A stretch of 35,005 nucleotides of DNA from Hyphomonadaceae bacterium (GTDB lineage: Bacteria > Pseudomonadota > Alphaproteobacteria > Caulobacterales > Aquidulcibacteraceae), in assembly GCA_022843225.1 (NCBI GenBank), contig JALHOC010000023.1, positions 1-35,005 on the forward strand. The letters are read 5' to 3'. Positions 23,872-31,996 of this stretch are shown here, piece after piece. Each line of letters starts with the position of its first letter. Position 1 is the stretch's first letter. Both the position numbers and the translations under genes were made by a program. The notes beneath the pieces were generated by a model, which did not search any database, was not told the DNA's origin, and saw only the letters and a list, made by a program, of their open reading frames with translations.

Positions 23872-24819
23872 ATGTCTTGGGATAGAGCAGTGAGGCGTGT
23901 CGGGTACGCGCTGGCCGCCGTCGTGGCGGCGATGGCGGGGCAGTCGGAGTCGGCGTCGTCACAAGAGGTGCGCTGGGGGCGCAGCTATTTCCCCAATGTC
24001 GTGCTGCAGGATCAGCACGGTCGCTCTCTGCGCTTCTATGACGACATCATTCGCGGCAAGGTCGTGTCGATCAATTTCGTCTACACGACCTGCACTGACA
24101 TCTGCCCACTCGACACCGCTCAGCTAAGGCAGGTTCAGCAAATCCTGGGTGATCGCGTTGGTCGCGACGTGCACATGTACACGATCTCAATCAACCCAGA
24201 GCGCGATCGCCCGGAAGATTTACGCCGCTTTATGCGTACCTATGACATTGCGCCAGGGTGGACGTTCCTTACAGGCGCGCGCGCCGACATCGATTTGCTT
24301 CAACAGCGGCTGGGTTTGCGCCCCGTTGATGAGCGAAATCTGCGTGAACACGAAACCAGCATCGTCGTTGGCAACGAGGCCACTGGGCGATGGATCAAAC
24401 GCTCGGCTTACGAAAGCCCGCAATTGCTCGCTGATCTCCTCGGGCGCGTGCTGCACAATTATGGCCCGCCTGTCACGTCGACTCGCGAAACCTATGCCGT
24501 CGCCGGAGAAGTCACCGATCGTTCGCGCGGGTTTTATCTCTTCAGGACGCGGTGCCGGTCGTGCCACACGATCGGTGAGGGCGATCGGCTCGGGCCAGAC
24601 CTGCGTGGCGTGGCGAGCGCGCGCTCGCACGCGTGGCTGTCGCGCTGGATCCGCGAACCGGACGTGATGATAGCCGAACGTGATCCTACGGCGATGGCTT
24701 TGTTGGCGCGTTATCGCAATCTGCCGATGCCGAACCTCGGCCTGAACGAGGCGGAGGCAAACCAGATCATCGATTATTTGCGGCGCGAAGATAGCGCCGC
24801 AACATCGACGCAGCCGTAA
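23872..24819 (+). CDS. SCO-domain / cytochrome c fusion protein
   Basis: A 315-residue exported protein with two domains. The N-terminal half is SCO/thioredoxin-like: C74 and C78 in YTTCTDICP and H160 in REHETS are the copper ligands. The C-terminal part is a class I cytochrome c: haem site C228-C231-H232 in CRSCHTIGEG, then LGPDLRGV, with M286 in LPMPNLGL as probable sixth ligand. A signal peptide spans about 1-31. ATG 23872 follows a GGGG-rich site. It is 26 bases after the multicopper oxidase gene and ends in a strong terminator, so the two are probably one operon. Inference: it supplies copper to, or exchanges electrons with, the oxidase. Confidence 0.9.
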   Translation: MSWDRAVRRVGYALAAVVAAMAGQSESASSQEVRWGRSYFPNVVLQDQHGRSLRFYDDIIRGKVVSINFVYTTCTDICPLDTAQLRQVQQILGDRVGRDVHMYTISINPERDRPEDLRRFMRTYDIAPGWTFLTGARADIDLLQQRLGLRPVDERNLREHETSIVVGNEATGRWIKRSAYESPQLLADLLGRVLHNYGPPVTSTRETYAVAGEVTDRSRGFYLFRTRCRSCHTIGEGDRLGPDLRGVASARSHAWLSRWIREPDVMIAERDPTAMALLARYRNLPMPNLGLNEAEANQIIDYLRREDSAATSTQP

Positions 24820-24820
24820 A

Positions 24821-24848
24821 AAAACCGCCGCCCGAAGGCGGCGGTTTT
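24821..24848. terminator. Bidirectional rho-independent terminator
   Basis: Perfect 12-base stem AAAACCGCCGCC / GGCGGCGGTTTT with a CGAA loop. It starts one base after the SCO-cytochrome stop and lies 22 bases beyond the stop of the convergent beta-barrel gene. The A and T runs on either side of the GC stem let it act in both directions. Confidence 0.92.
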
Positions 24849-24870
24849 CACGCTGTCGCTGCCGTTCAGC

Positions 24871-25650
24871 TTACATGCGCCACGAGAGGCGCACGCCCGA
24901 AGAATAATCAGCGCTTGCATCTGAAAGACCGCCGCTGGCGGTCAACGATACGCGCACCCGGTCGGTAAGCCGATGCGAAACGTACACGCCAGCGCTCGCG
25001 GGATCCTCGTTGCCGTCAATCGACGCCCTACGCCACGATGCGAAGGCGCCGACCCGGGTGCGGTCGCCTGCGGGCAGCCAACCGCCCACGCCGGCCTGTG
25101 CTCCATCTTGGCGTTCATCGACATCGTTGTCGCCGAGGAAGCGATAGCCGAACGAGACGTAGGCGCCGCCATTGCGGCTCGACACGCCAATCTCGCTTGC
25201 GGCGATATAGTCTGTCGCGCCAACGCCAAGTCCCTTGGTGTCGTCGCCTGTAGGCAACCTGACCCGAGCAGCCAACTCCACATAGACATCGCTGCCGCCG
25301 ATCTCTCGAAAGCTGCGCTCAACCGAAACGGTGGTGTCGCCGAAGCCGCGCTCTTCGCCGTCGCGCATGATGACGCCTGAGCTGCCTCCATCGCCATCGT
25401 TGTCGGCGATGTTAGCTGGACCATCGACCTTCAAATATGCGCTGGACACTCGAAACGCCCAGTCGCCGACACTCAGTCTGGCGCTGAGCGGAACCGCGAT
25501 GACCTCGGTGTCTTCCTCCCCGCCATAGTCTCCGCTCGAATAGTCCAGGCCAGTTGAGATGGTAAACTGGGTCTCAGCGGAGGCGATCCCCACCGTGGAC
25601 ATAAACGAAGCAACGACGAGGCCAGCACATCTGCTTGCCCACGTGCTCAT
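24871..25650 (-). CDS. Putative outer-membrane beta-barrel protein
   Basis: A 259-residue exported protein. ATG 25650 is chosen because it follows GGGGGAGAGT directly and opens a signal peptide (about 1-28, ending ASA); the in-frame ATG at 25734 would add a polar extension before the signal. The mature part alternates polar and hydrophobic residues in short strands separated by Asp/Gly turns (for example VPLSARLSVGDWAFRVSSAYL, VYVELAARVRLPTGDD, GAYVSFGYRFLGDND), as in transporter-like or MetA-type outer-membrane proteins. It ends LSWRM and not in the usual aromatic residue. Specific function unknown. Confidence 0.68.
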   Translation of the reverse strand: MSTWASRCAGLVVASFMSTVGIASAETQFTISTGLDYSSGDYGGEEDTEVIAVPLSARLSVGDWAFRVSSAYLKVDGPANIADNDGDGGSSGVIMRDGEERGFGDTTVSVERSFREIGGSDVYVELAARVRLPTGDDTKGLGVGATDYIAASEIGVSSRNGGAYVSFGYRFLGDNDVDERQDGAQAGVGGWLPAGDRTRVGAFASWRRASIDGNEDPASAGVYVSHRLTDRVRVSLTASGGLSDASADYSSGVRLSWRM

Positions 25651-25771
25651 ACTCTCCCCCTTGTTGCGTATAAGGAGTGCGAGTCTGGGCTTTGAATATG
25701 CCCTGTTCACGTACTTTCCCTGAGCGCGCGACACAGAAGGGCGTGTTTCGCAATTTGGAGGCGGTATCGCG

Positions 25772-25800
25772 TTGACAAACGTTACGCGAGAACGGCTATC
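25772..25800 (+). promoter_or_regulatory. Sigma-70-type promoter for the lipoprotein gene
   Basis: TTGACA (25772-25777) and GCTATC (25795-25800) are separated by 17 bases. The expected transcription start is only about four bases before the ATG at 25812, which would make the transcript leaderless or nearly so. I see no ribosome site before that ATG. Confidence 0.6.
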
Positions 25801-25811
25801 GGTGCTTCACC

Positions 25812-26441
25812 ATGTTTCAACGTACACTGATATCCTTAATGGCGCTTGTCGCGCTGGCAGCCTGTGAGCAGGGCGCAAAAGCGCGCAACCAGGCGATAGC
25901 GGCGGAAGTGCTGACAAGGACCGGCGCGCCCGATTTCGTCGACGCGAGCACGGCCGAGCGCGCCGCCGTTCGGCATACGCCAAGCGGTTTGATCTGCGTT
26001 ATGCCCTTCGACGGCACGTTGGATATGGGCGTATTCCCGGCGAGTTCGGCTAATGCTGGCGCGCACTGCACGATTGCGCGCGGCCAGATTGCCTCGACGT
26101 TAGTTGCGGTGCGGTTCAGTGGCCGAACAACGCTCGATCAGATTTTCAATGAAGCGGTCGCTTCAACGGTGCGCGCGCCGACGGCCACGCGATGGAGCGG
26201 CCGCGCCAGCGCTGCCGATCAAGCCGATGCGACGGGCCTCCCGAACCATCGTGTAGGGCGCTTCGAGATTATGGTGAACGAGACGCCATCCTATGTCCGG
26301 GTCGCCGCAGGCGAGTCGCGCGGCTGGTATTTGCAGCAGGTCGTGAGCGCGCCCCTGACCGAAGCGGAGCAAGCCGAAACCCTAGCCGGCGCCGAGTGGC
26401 GGGCGGCGCTGCAAGCTTTCGGCGACGCAAGCAATCCTTAA
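25812..26441 (+). CDS. Putative lipoprotein, unknown function
   Basis: A 209-residue protein with a lipoprotein signal (MFQRTLISLMALVALAAC, C18 in the lipobox LAAC). The mature part has two further cysteines (LICVMPFDG, AHCTIARG; about 59 and 78) and no motif I recognise. Two bases separate its stop from the stop of the convergent Crp/Fnr-type gene. The ATG lies right behind a good promoter and lacks a leader, supporting this start. Its neighbours do not indicate a role. Confidence 0.72.
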   Translation: MFQRTLISLMALVALAACEQGAKARNQAIAAEVLTRTGAPDFVDASTAERAAVRHTPSGLICVMPFDGTLDMGVFPASSANAGAHCTIARGQIASTLVAVRFSGRTTLDQIFNEAVASTVRAPTATRWSGRASAADQADATGLPNHRVGRFEIMVNETPSYVRVAAGESRGWYLQQVVSAPLTEAEQAETLAGAEWRAALQAFGDASNP

Positions 26442-26444
26442 CGT

Positions 26445-27101
26445 TCAGGCCGCCTGCAATTGCTCCAGCGCGCCGCGGTTGCGCAGCACGACATGGCGTG
26501 ATGTCGGCAGGTCGATGGCTTGGTCACGCTCCATTTGAGTAAATGCGCGGGAAACCGTCTCGATGGTTAACGCGAGGTAGTCGGCGATGTCGGCCCGAGA
26601 CATCGGCAGATCAATGTCGGGGCGGACCCGGTCCGCGAGCTGCAACAGGAAGGCGGCGACGCGCTCGCCCGCGCCTTTTCTGCCGAGTACCAAGACGTGC
26701 TCTTGGCTCTGGGTGAGGTGAGAGGTCACCAAGCGCAGCAAGCCTTGTGCTGCCAGTGGGTCACGCGCGGCGGCGGTCTCAATCATGGAGCGACGGACCA
26801 CGGCGACGGAGGCGTCTGTTACCGCCTCGGCCGCGTAGCCATGGCGGGGGCCAGCTTCAAGCCCAAACACATCGCCTGGAAAGTGGAAGGCGAGGATCTG
26901 GCGGCGACCGTCGCATGAAAACCGGATGGTTCGCACCACACCGGCCACGACGCGGTAGAGGTGATCGGCAGCCTCGCCCTCGCCGAAAACTTCCTCATTG
27001 CGGACGAAACGCCTACGTGTGCCCTGGAGCGCCACGCCCGGCGCGAGGACGATGGCGTCAGAAACAGGCAGCTGGATGGGGTCTGTGCGGTGCGTGGTCA
27101 T
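26445..27101 (-). CDS. Crp/Fnr-family transcription regulator, FixK type
   Basis: A 218-residue regulator: cyclic-nucleotide-binding-like domain (about 25-130, FGEGEAADHLYRVVAGVVR, FHFPGDVFGLEAG) and a C-terminal winged helix (about 150-215). The recognition helix contains ETVSRAF, the E-x-x-S-R pattern of FNR/FixK proteins that read TTGAT-N4-ATCAA. It lacks the N-terminal cysteine cluster of FNR, so it should not carry an iron-sulfur cluster, as in FixK. ATG 27101 has GAGGGAG eight bases upstream. It is divergent from fixL, the standard arrangement in which FixJ drives fixK. The FixK role is inferred from these facts. Confidence 0.85.
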   Translation of the reverse strand: MTTHRTDPIQLPVSDAIVLAPGVALQGTRRRFVRNEEVFGEGEAADHLYRVVAGVVRTIRFSCDGRRQILAFHFPGDVFGLEAGPRHGYAAEAVTDASVAVVRRSMIETAAARDPLAAQGLLRLVTSHLTQSQEHVLVLGRKGAGERVAAFLLQLADRVRPDIDLPMSRADIADYLALTIETVSRAFTQMERDQAIDLPTSRHVVLRNRGALEQLQAA

Positions 27102-27193
27102 GTTTAAGGCTCCCTCATATGAGAAGCTATGCGCGTCGCCGTAGGCGGGATATTCGGGGCGAGCGCTTAAGGGGAAACCCGTAGTCCCTGGGC

Positions 27194-27209
27194 TTGGCCG
27201 TTGGGCCAA
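27194..27209. promoter_or_regulatory. Palindrome in the fixK-fixL divergent region
   Basis: TTGGCC-GTTG-GGCCAA, a perfect 6-base-arm inverted repeat 27 bases before the fixL start. Its outer TTG...CAA resembles FNR-family half-sites, but the spacing (16 bases end to end) is two bases longer than the FNR/FixK box. It may be an operator for either divergent gene. Confidence 0.4.
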
Positions 27210-27236
27210 CGCACTTTAGGGACAGAGCTTCCGATC

Positions 27237-28703
27237 ATGGCGCCAACCTCGCTCACCTCTCAACTGAGGCGTCTCTTGCGCCGCCACTCGCGGTTCGCGC
27301 CGTTCGTCGCGGTGATCGCGGCGTCTTTGGCGACGGCCATGCTTGGTTTGGCGCTGCGCGCCATCGGCGGTGAAACCCACATGCTGTTGCTGTTCGCGCC
27401 GATCGTGTGCGTGTCGAGCATTTTGGCGGGGGCTGGGCCTGCTGCGCTGGCGCTCGCGTTGGGGCTCGCGTTCGACATTCTGTTCGGACCGGCCGATGCC
27501 GCTGCTGCTCTCGTTTTTGCCTCACTCGGTGCGGCGGCATTGCTCGGTGGCGGTTATGTTCGCCGCGCCCTGATCGGTGACTCAGACGCGCTCGCCGAAC
27601 GCGAGGCGCATTTGCGGTCCATCTACGACACCGCGCCGGACGCGCTGATCGTGATCGACGAACACAGCGTCATCAAGTCTTTCAGCGCCGCAGCGGAACG
27701 CATGTTTGGCTGGAGCGCCAGCGAGACGCTGGGCCGCAATGTGAGCATGCTCATGCCAGAGCCATTTCACGCCGAGCATGATGGCTACCTGGCGCGCTAC
27801 AAGGATACGGGGGAGCGCCGGATTATCGGCATAGGCCGCATCGTAGTTGCGCAGCGTAAGGACGGAGCGACGTTTCCTATCGAGCTGGCTGTCGGCGAAG
27901 TGCGTTCGGACAAGGCGCGCTTCTTCACCGGGTTTATCCGCGATTTGACGGAGCGCCAGGCGACCGAGACGCGCTTGCAGGAGCTGCAAGGCGAGTTGGT
28001 GCATATCTCGCGACTCACCGCTATGGGCGAGATGGCGTCGGCCTTGGCGCACGAACTCAACCAGCCACTGAGCGCGATCGCCAATTATCTTGGCGGCGCA
28101 CGCCGTTTGCTAGGACAAACCGGCGACGCCCGCGCGCTCGACGCTTTGGAGAAGGCCAATGAGCAGGCGTTGCGCGCTGGCGAGGTCATTCGGCGACTAA
28201 GAGATTTCCTCGCGCGCGGCGAGGATGAGCGCCGCGTGGAATCTCTTGCAAAGCTCACGCGTGAAGCGTGCGCGCTTGCGCTGGTCGGCGCCAAGGATCA
28301 GGGCGTGCGCGTGACTTACGATTTCGATGCAGGCGCTGATCGCGTCCTGGTCGATCGCGTGCCCGTGCAGCAAGTCGTGCTTAATCTCGTGCGCAATGCG
28401 ATTGATGCGATGGAAGGGCAAGCGCGCAAGGAAATCGCGGTGCGCTCCTCTGGGCTTGGCGACGGCACAGTGCGGCTCAGCGTCGCCGATAGCGGGCCGG
28501 GTGTGGATGGCGCCGCCGCCGCCCGCTTGTTTCAGCCTTTTGTGACCACAAAGCCGAGCGGCATGGGGGTCGGGCTTTCAATCTCGCGAACGATCATCGA
28601 AGCGCATGGCGGCCGGATTTGGACAGATCCCAATCCCGGCGGTGGCGCGGTATTCAACTTTACACTGCGCACCGAGCCAAACGGGAATGCTGATGTCGGG
28701 TGA
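27237..28703 (+). CDS. fixL: FixL-type oxygen-sensing haem-PAS histidine kinase
   Basis: A 488-residue membrane sensor kinase. Four membrane helices occupy about 20-115, followed by a PAS domain (about 123-245), HisKA with phospho-acceptor H272 ([13 protein letters not shown]) and an HATPase domain ending about 480. The PAS domain carries the FixL haem signature: [13 protein letters not shown], then [11 protein letters not shown] and [16 protein letters not shown]181 in EHDGY corresponds to the proximal haem ligand of known FixL proteins. Oxygen binding to the haem inhibits the kinase. ATG 27237 is used; TTG 27201 is the alternative. The stop overlaps fixJ. Confidence 0.92.
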   Translation: MAPTSLTSQLRRLLRRHSRFAPFVAVIAASLATAMLGLALRAIGGETHMLLLFAPIVCVSSILAGAGPAALALALGLAFDILFGPADAAAALVFASLGAAALLGGGYVRRALIGDSDALAEREAHLRSIYDTAPDALIVIDEHSVIKSFSAAAERMFGWSASETLGRNVSMLMPEPFHAEHDGYLARYKDTGERRIIGIGRIVVAQRKDGATFPIELAVGEVRSDKARFFTGFIRDLTERQATETRLQELQGELVHISRLTAMGEMASALAHELNQPLSAIANYLGGARRLLGQTGDARALDALEKANEQALRAGEVIRRLRDFLARGEDERRVESLAKLTREACALALVGAKDQGVRVTYDFDAGADRVLVDRVPVQQVVLNLVRNAIDAMEGQARKEIAVRSSGLGDGTVRLSVADSGPGVDGAAAARLFQPFVTTKPSGMGVGLSISRTIIEAHGGRIWTDPNPGGGAVFNFTLRTEPNGNADVG

Positions 28704-29301
28704 TCTGATCGTGCATGTCGTCGATGATGATGATGCGTTGCGCGATTCCATCGCGTTCCTGCTCTCATCGGCGGACTTAGCGGCGCGAACCTACGCCTCG
28801 GCGCAGGCGCTGCTCGACTGTGTGGCGGACATCGAGCCTGGCTGCATCATTACCGACATTCGCATGCCGGGCATGAACGGGCTCGAGCTGGTTGAGGAAT
28901 TGAAGCGTAGGGGCGTGGGGCTGCCGGCGATCGTGCTCACCGGACATGCTGACGTGGGACTCGCCGTGGCGGCAATGAAAGCTGGCGTCGCCGACTTTCT
29001 CGAGAAGCCGATCAATGACGAGGCTCTGCTGCGGAGCGTACAGCGGGCGCTCGAAATTGGCGCCGAACGCCTACACACCCAGAAACAACGCGAGGAGGTC
29101 GGCAAGCGGATCGAACAGCTGACCCCGCGCGAGTATGAGGTGTTCGAAGCCGTGGTCAAAGGGCTCTCGAATAAGGAGGCCGCGTTGCAGCTGGGGATAA
29201 GTCCCCGTACGGTCGAGATCTATCGCGGCAACGTCATGGACAAGATGCAGGCGCGCACGCTCTCGGACCTCGTGCGTATGTCCCTTCTGCGCCGCGATTG
29301 A
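28693..29301 (+). CDS. fixJ: FixJ-type response regulator
   Basis: A 202-residue two-domain regulator: receiver (about 5-118, acidic DDDD, phospho-acceptor D55 in [21 protein letters not shown]) and a LuxR-type DNA-binding domain (about 135-200: [39 protein letters not shown]). Length and sequence match FixJ. Phosphorylated FixJ activates fixK and microaerobic respiration genes in related bacteria. ATG 28693 has GGGA six bases upstream and overlaps fixL; ATG 28687 is the alternative. Confidence 0.92.
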   Translation: MSGDLIVHVVDDDDALRDSIAFLLSSADLAARTYASAQALLDCVADIEPGCIITDIRMPGMNGLELVEELKRRGVGLPAIVLTGHADVGLAVAAMKAGVADFLEKPINDEALLRSVQRALEIGAERLHTQKQREEVGKRIEQLTPREYEVFEAVVKGLSNKEAALQLGISPRTVEIYRGNVMDKMQARTLSDLVRMSLLRRD

Positions 29302-29366
29302 GGCAAGTCAAGGCGCGTTGCCGGCCATGGCGCCAAGTGTTGGACGGAGTGCATTTGGGGCGGAGT

Positions 29367-29759
29367 ATGGTCGCTCAGTCGAGCAGCGAAGCGGGCGGCG
29401 ATGTGCTGGCGCTGGTCGATGACGATACAGCCCTGCTGCATGCGATGGCATTTTCGTTCGAGACGCAGGGCTTTAGGGTGGATGCGTTCGCGGACGCGGA
29501 ATCCGCCTTAAGCGCGCGGGGCATGGCGTTGTGGCGTTGCTTGGTTCTCGATTACCGCCTGCCCGGCATGTCCGGGTTGGATTTGCTGGAGCGTTTGAGC
29601 GAACGTCGCTTACGCCCGCCCGCCTTGTTGATTACCTCGACCCCCTCGCGCGTGACGCGTGCGCGCGCGGCCCGTGTCGACGTCGAGATCGTCGAAAAGC
29701 CGTTATTGGACGATGTCCTGGTCGGACGCGTTCGGGAATTGTGGCGAGTGGCGGGCTGA
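29367..29759 (+). CDS. Stand-alone receiver-domain protein
   Basis: A 130-residue protein consisting of one receiver domain with no output domain. The key residues are all there: acidic LVDDD, phospho-acceptor in LVLDYRLPGMSG, the ITST threonine/serine and the EKPL lysine, so it should accept phosphate. ATG 29367 is chosen because the receiver fold begins soon after; a TTG at 29298 overlaps the fixJ stop and would add 23 unstructured residues. Following fixLJ on the same strand, it may act as a phosphate sink or modulator of FixL; this is inference. Confidence 0.82.
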   Translation: MVAQSSSEAGGDVLALVDDDTALLHAMAFSFETQGFRVDAFADAESALSARGMALWRCLVLDYRLPGMSGLDLLERLSERRLRPPALLITSTPSRVTRARAARVDVEIVEKPLLDDVLVGRVRELWRVAG

Positions 29760-29765
29760 GAGGCT

Positions 29766-29978
29766 TCAGGCGGCCAGCGCCCGCGCGACGTTCATGAAAA
29801 CCCAAATCAAGCTAGCCCAAACCAGCGCCGAAAAGCCCAGCGCGAGGAGGAGGCCCAAAGCGCGATGACGGCGCTCACCGAAATCCCTCTCGATGTGGAC
29901 GCCGCGCGGCGCCGACTCGAAGCGCTCGGGTCTAGGCGGGTTAAGACGTTCTCGGCGCGATGCAGCTTGGTTCGCCAC
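29766..29978 (-). CDS. Small single-pass membrane protein, unknown
   Basis: A 70-residue frame with an Arg/Pro-rich N-terminal half (about 1-40) and one C-terminal membrane helix (about 41-68, ALGLLLALGFSALVWASLIW). Start would be GTG 29978; the ribosome site is unclear. It lies downstream of tyrS on the same strand and converges on the receiver gene. Its layout resembles the small protein encoded at 7721-7948. No family is recognised. Confidence 0.45.
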   Translation of the reverse strand: MANQAASRRERLNPPRPERFESAPRGVHIERDFGERRHRALGLLLALGFSALVWASLIWVFMNVARALAA

Positions 29979-30077
29979 AGATGTGTGTCCCGCGCCGGAC
30001 GCGCCGGCTGTCGGTGACGAGCGTTAGGCGCCAATCGTTCCCGAGCCGTTAACGTGAGCGCGCGGCGGCGTGTCGTT

Positions 30078-31355
30078 TCAGGACACGCGTAACAGGGCGT
30101 GCTTCTTCTTGCCGAGCGACAGTTTGATGGCGCCATCGCGCACATCCGCCGATGTGAGCGATGCAGATTCGTCCGATACCGACTCGTCGTTCACCCGCAA
30201 GGCGCCGGCGGCAATGTGGCGCTTGGCTTCGCCGTTGGAGGCGACCAGTTCGGCGCGCACGAATGCTGCGGCGACCCGGAGACCTTGTTGGAGTTCTGCA
30301 GTCGACACTGAGAATGTCGGCAATCCAGCTGACAGTGTGCCGGTGAAGGTGCTGCTCCCCTTGAAGCTCCCTTTGATGAAGACGGCGCCGGCCGCAGCAC
30401 GCGCAAGATTTGCCGCTTCGCGCCCATGCAGAAGGGCAGTCGCTTCGGTTGCAAGTTTATCTTTGGCATCGTTAATCTCGGCGCCTTGCAAAGCCTCCAG
30501 CCGCGCAATTTCATCGAGCGGAAGGTCCGTGAAGATTTTCAGGAAGCGGCCAACATCGGCGTCCTCGGCATTACGCCAGTATTGCCAATAGTCGAACGGG
30601 CTAAGCATGTCGGCGTTGAGCCAAACAGCGCCTTGCGCGGTCTTGCCCATCTTGGCTCCGGAGGCGGTGGTGATAAGCGGCTGCGTCAGCCCGTACAACT
30701 CCACGCCGTCCATGCGCCGGCCTAGTTCGACGCCATTGACGATATTGCCCCATTGATCCGAGCCGCCCATCTGCAGCGTGCATCCGTACCGACGATGCAG
30801 CTCAACGAAATCGTAGGCTTGCAGGATCATGTAGTTGAATTCGATGAAACTCATCGGCTGCTCGCGCTCGAGACGCAGCTTCACGGAATCCATCGTCAAC
30901 ATGCGGTTGACGCTCATGTGGCGACCGACATCGCGTAGGAAGTCGATGTAGTTGAGCTTCAGCAGCCATTCGGCGTTGTCGACCATGATGGCGTCGGAGG
31001 GGCCGTCGCCGAACGTCAGGAATTTCTCGAAGCAGCCGCGAATGGAGGCCGCGTTCTTGGCGATTTGCTCTTCGGAGAGCATTTGTCGCGTCTCTTCCTT
31101 GCCGGACGGGTCGCCGACGCGCGTCGTGCCGCCGCCGAGCAAAACGATGGGCTTGCCGCCCGCCTGCTGCAACCGGCGCAGGAACATGATCTGCGTCAGG
31201 CTGCCGACATGCAGCGAGGGCGCGGTCATGTCGAAACCTATGTAGCCGGCGACGCCCTTCGCCGCGGCCTCATCGAGGCCTTCAAGGTCCGTACATTGAT
31301 GGAACTGCCCGCGCGCCATGATGGTGCGGAGGAAGGGAGAAGTCGGGGAAGTCAT
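30078..31355 (-). CDS. tyrS: Tyrosine--tRNA ligase
   Basis: Charges tRNA-Tyr in the cytoplasm. The 425-residue class I synthetase has the HIGH-type motif HVGS at 49-52, the tyrosine-binding region ([12 protein letters not shown], about 197-208), the KMSKS-type loop KMGKT at 235-239 and a C-terminal S4 RNA-binding domain (about 350-420). ATG 31355 gives the normal length; an upstream in-frame ATG at 31490 would run through regA. It starts 44 bases after the regA stop on the same strand, so it may be read from the regBA transcript. Essential housekeeping gene. Confidence 0.96.
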   Translation of the reverse strand: MTSPTSPFLRTIMARGQFHQCTDLEGLDEAAAKGVAGYIGFDMTAPSLHVGSLTQIMFLRRLQQAGGKPIVLLGGGTTRVGDPSGKEETRQMLSEEQIAKNAASIRGCFEKFLTFGDGPSDAIMVDNAEWLLKLNYIDFLRDVGRHMSVNRMLTMDSVKLRLEREQPMSFIEFNYMILQAYDFVELHRRYGCTLQMGGSDQWGNIVNGVELGRRMDGVELYGLTQPLITTASGAKMGKTAQGAVWLNADMLSPFDYWQYWRNAEDADVGRFLKIFTDLPLDEIARLEALQGAEINDAKDKLATEATALLHGREAANLARAAAGAVFIKGSFKGSSTFTGTLSAGLPTFSVSTAELQQGLRVAAAFVRAELVASNGEAKRHIAAGALRVNDESVSDESASLTSADVRDGAIKLSLGKKKHALLRVS

Positions 31356-31399
31356 TGCGTCGGGCCGATAGCACGGCCCGAGCGCGTTGTCGAAATCGT

Positions 31400-31948
31400 C
31401 TAGCGCGGCGCGCGTTTGGCCAGAATACGCTGCAAGGTGCGCCGGTGCATGTTCAGCCGCCGCGCGGTTTCGCTGACATTGTGGCCGCAAAGCTCATAAA
31501 CGCGCTGGATGTGTTCCCAGCGAATGCGGTCCGCGCTCATCGGATTGTCGGGTGGCTCCGGGCGATCGTCGCGCGACGCCAGCAGCGCTTTGACAATGTC
31601 CTCTGGATCGGCGGGTTTGGCGAGATAATCGATCGCGCCGGCCTTCACGGCGGCGACGGCGGTGGCGATCGCCCCGTAACCCGTCAGCATCACGACGCGG
31701 CAATCGGCGCGATTCTTTGACAGTGCTTCCACCACGGAAAGCCCCGAGCCGTCCTCCAAACGCAAATCCAGAACGGCATAAGCCGGGGGCGTTTTCGCGG
31801 CGACATCGCTAGCTTCCGCAACACTGCCCACGGCAGTCACGTCAAAACCTCGTCCTTCAAGCGCGCGCGCCAAGCGCGTTCGAAACGCCGAATCGTCGTC
31901 GAGGATCATGAGAGACTTGTCGCCGTCGGCGGGGGCCGCTGCGGTCAT
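31400..31948 (-). CDS. regA: RegA/PrrA/ActR-type redox response regulator
   Basis: A 182-residue two-domain regulator. Receiver about 10-125 with acidic LDDD, phospho-acceptor D61 in [17 protein letters not shown] and AKPAD. Fis-like helix-turn-helix at the C-terminus ([20 protein letters not shown], then [15 protein letters not shown]), the almost invariant DNA-binding end of RegA/PrrA proteins. It controls respiration, redox balance and often carbon or nitrogen fixation in alphaproteobacteria. It lies 48 bases downstream of regB on the same strand. Confidence 0.95.
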   Translation of the reverse strand: MTAAAPADGDKSLMILDDDSAFRTRLARALEGRGFDVTAVGSVAEASDVAAKTPPAYAVLDLRLEDGSGLSVVEALSKNRADCRVVMLTGYGAIATAVAAVKAGAIDYLAKPADPEDIVKALLASRDDRPEPPDNPMSADRIRWEHIQRVYELCGHNVSETARRLNMHRRTLQRILAKRAPR

Positions 31949-31996
31949 GGCTGTTATGCTCCGAGTTCCCTCTATCTAGGGATTTTTCGCGTCGCG

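Noticed and set aside
22019-23962. Long open frame of about 647 codons on the minus strand opposite the multicopper oxidase.
   Set aside because: The plus strand has all copper motifs in order; the antisense product has no recognisable domain and is His/Arg-rich in the way expected of a GC-rich shadow.
31962-31977. TCCCT-CTATCT-AGGGA hairpin between regB and regA.
   Set aside because: On the coding strand it is not followed by a T-run, so it is not a convincing terminator; short arms could be chance.
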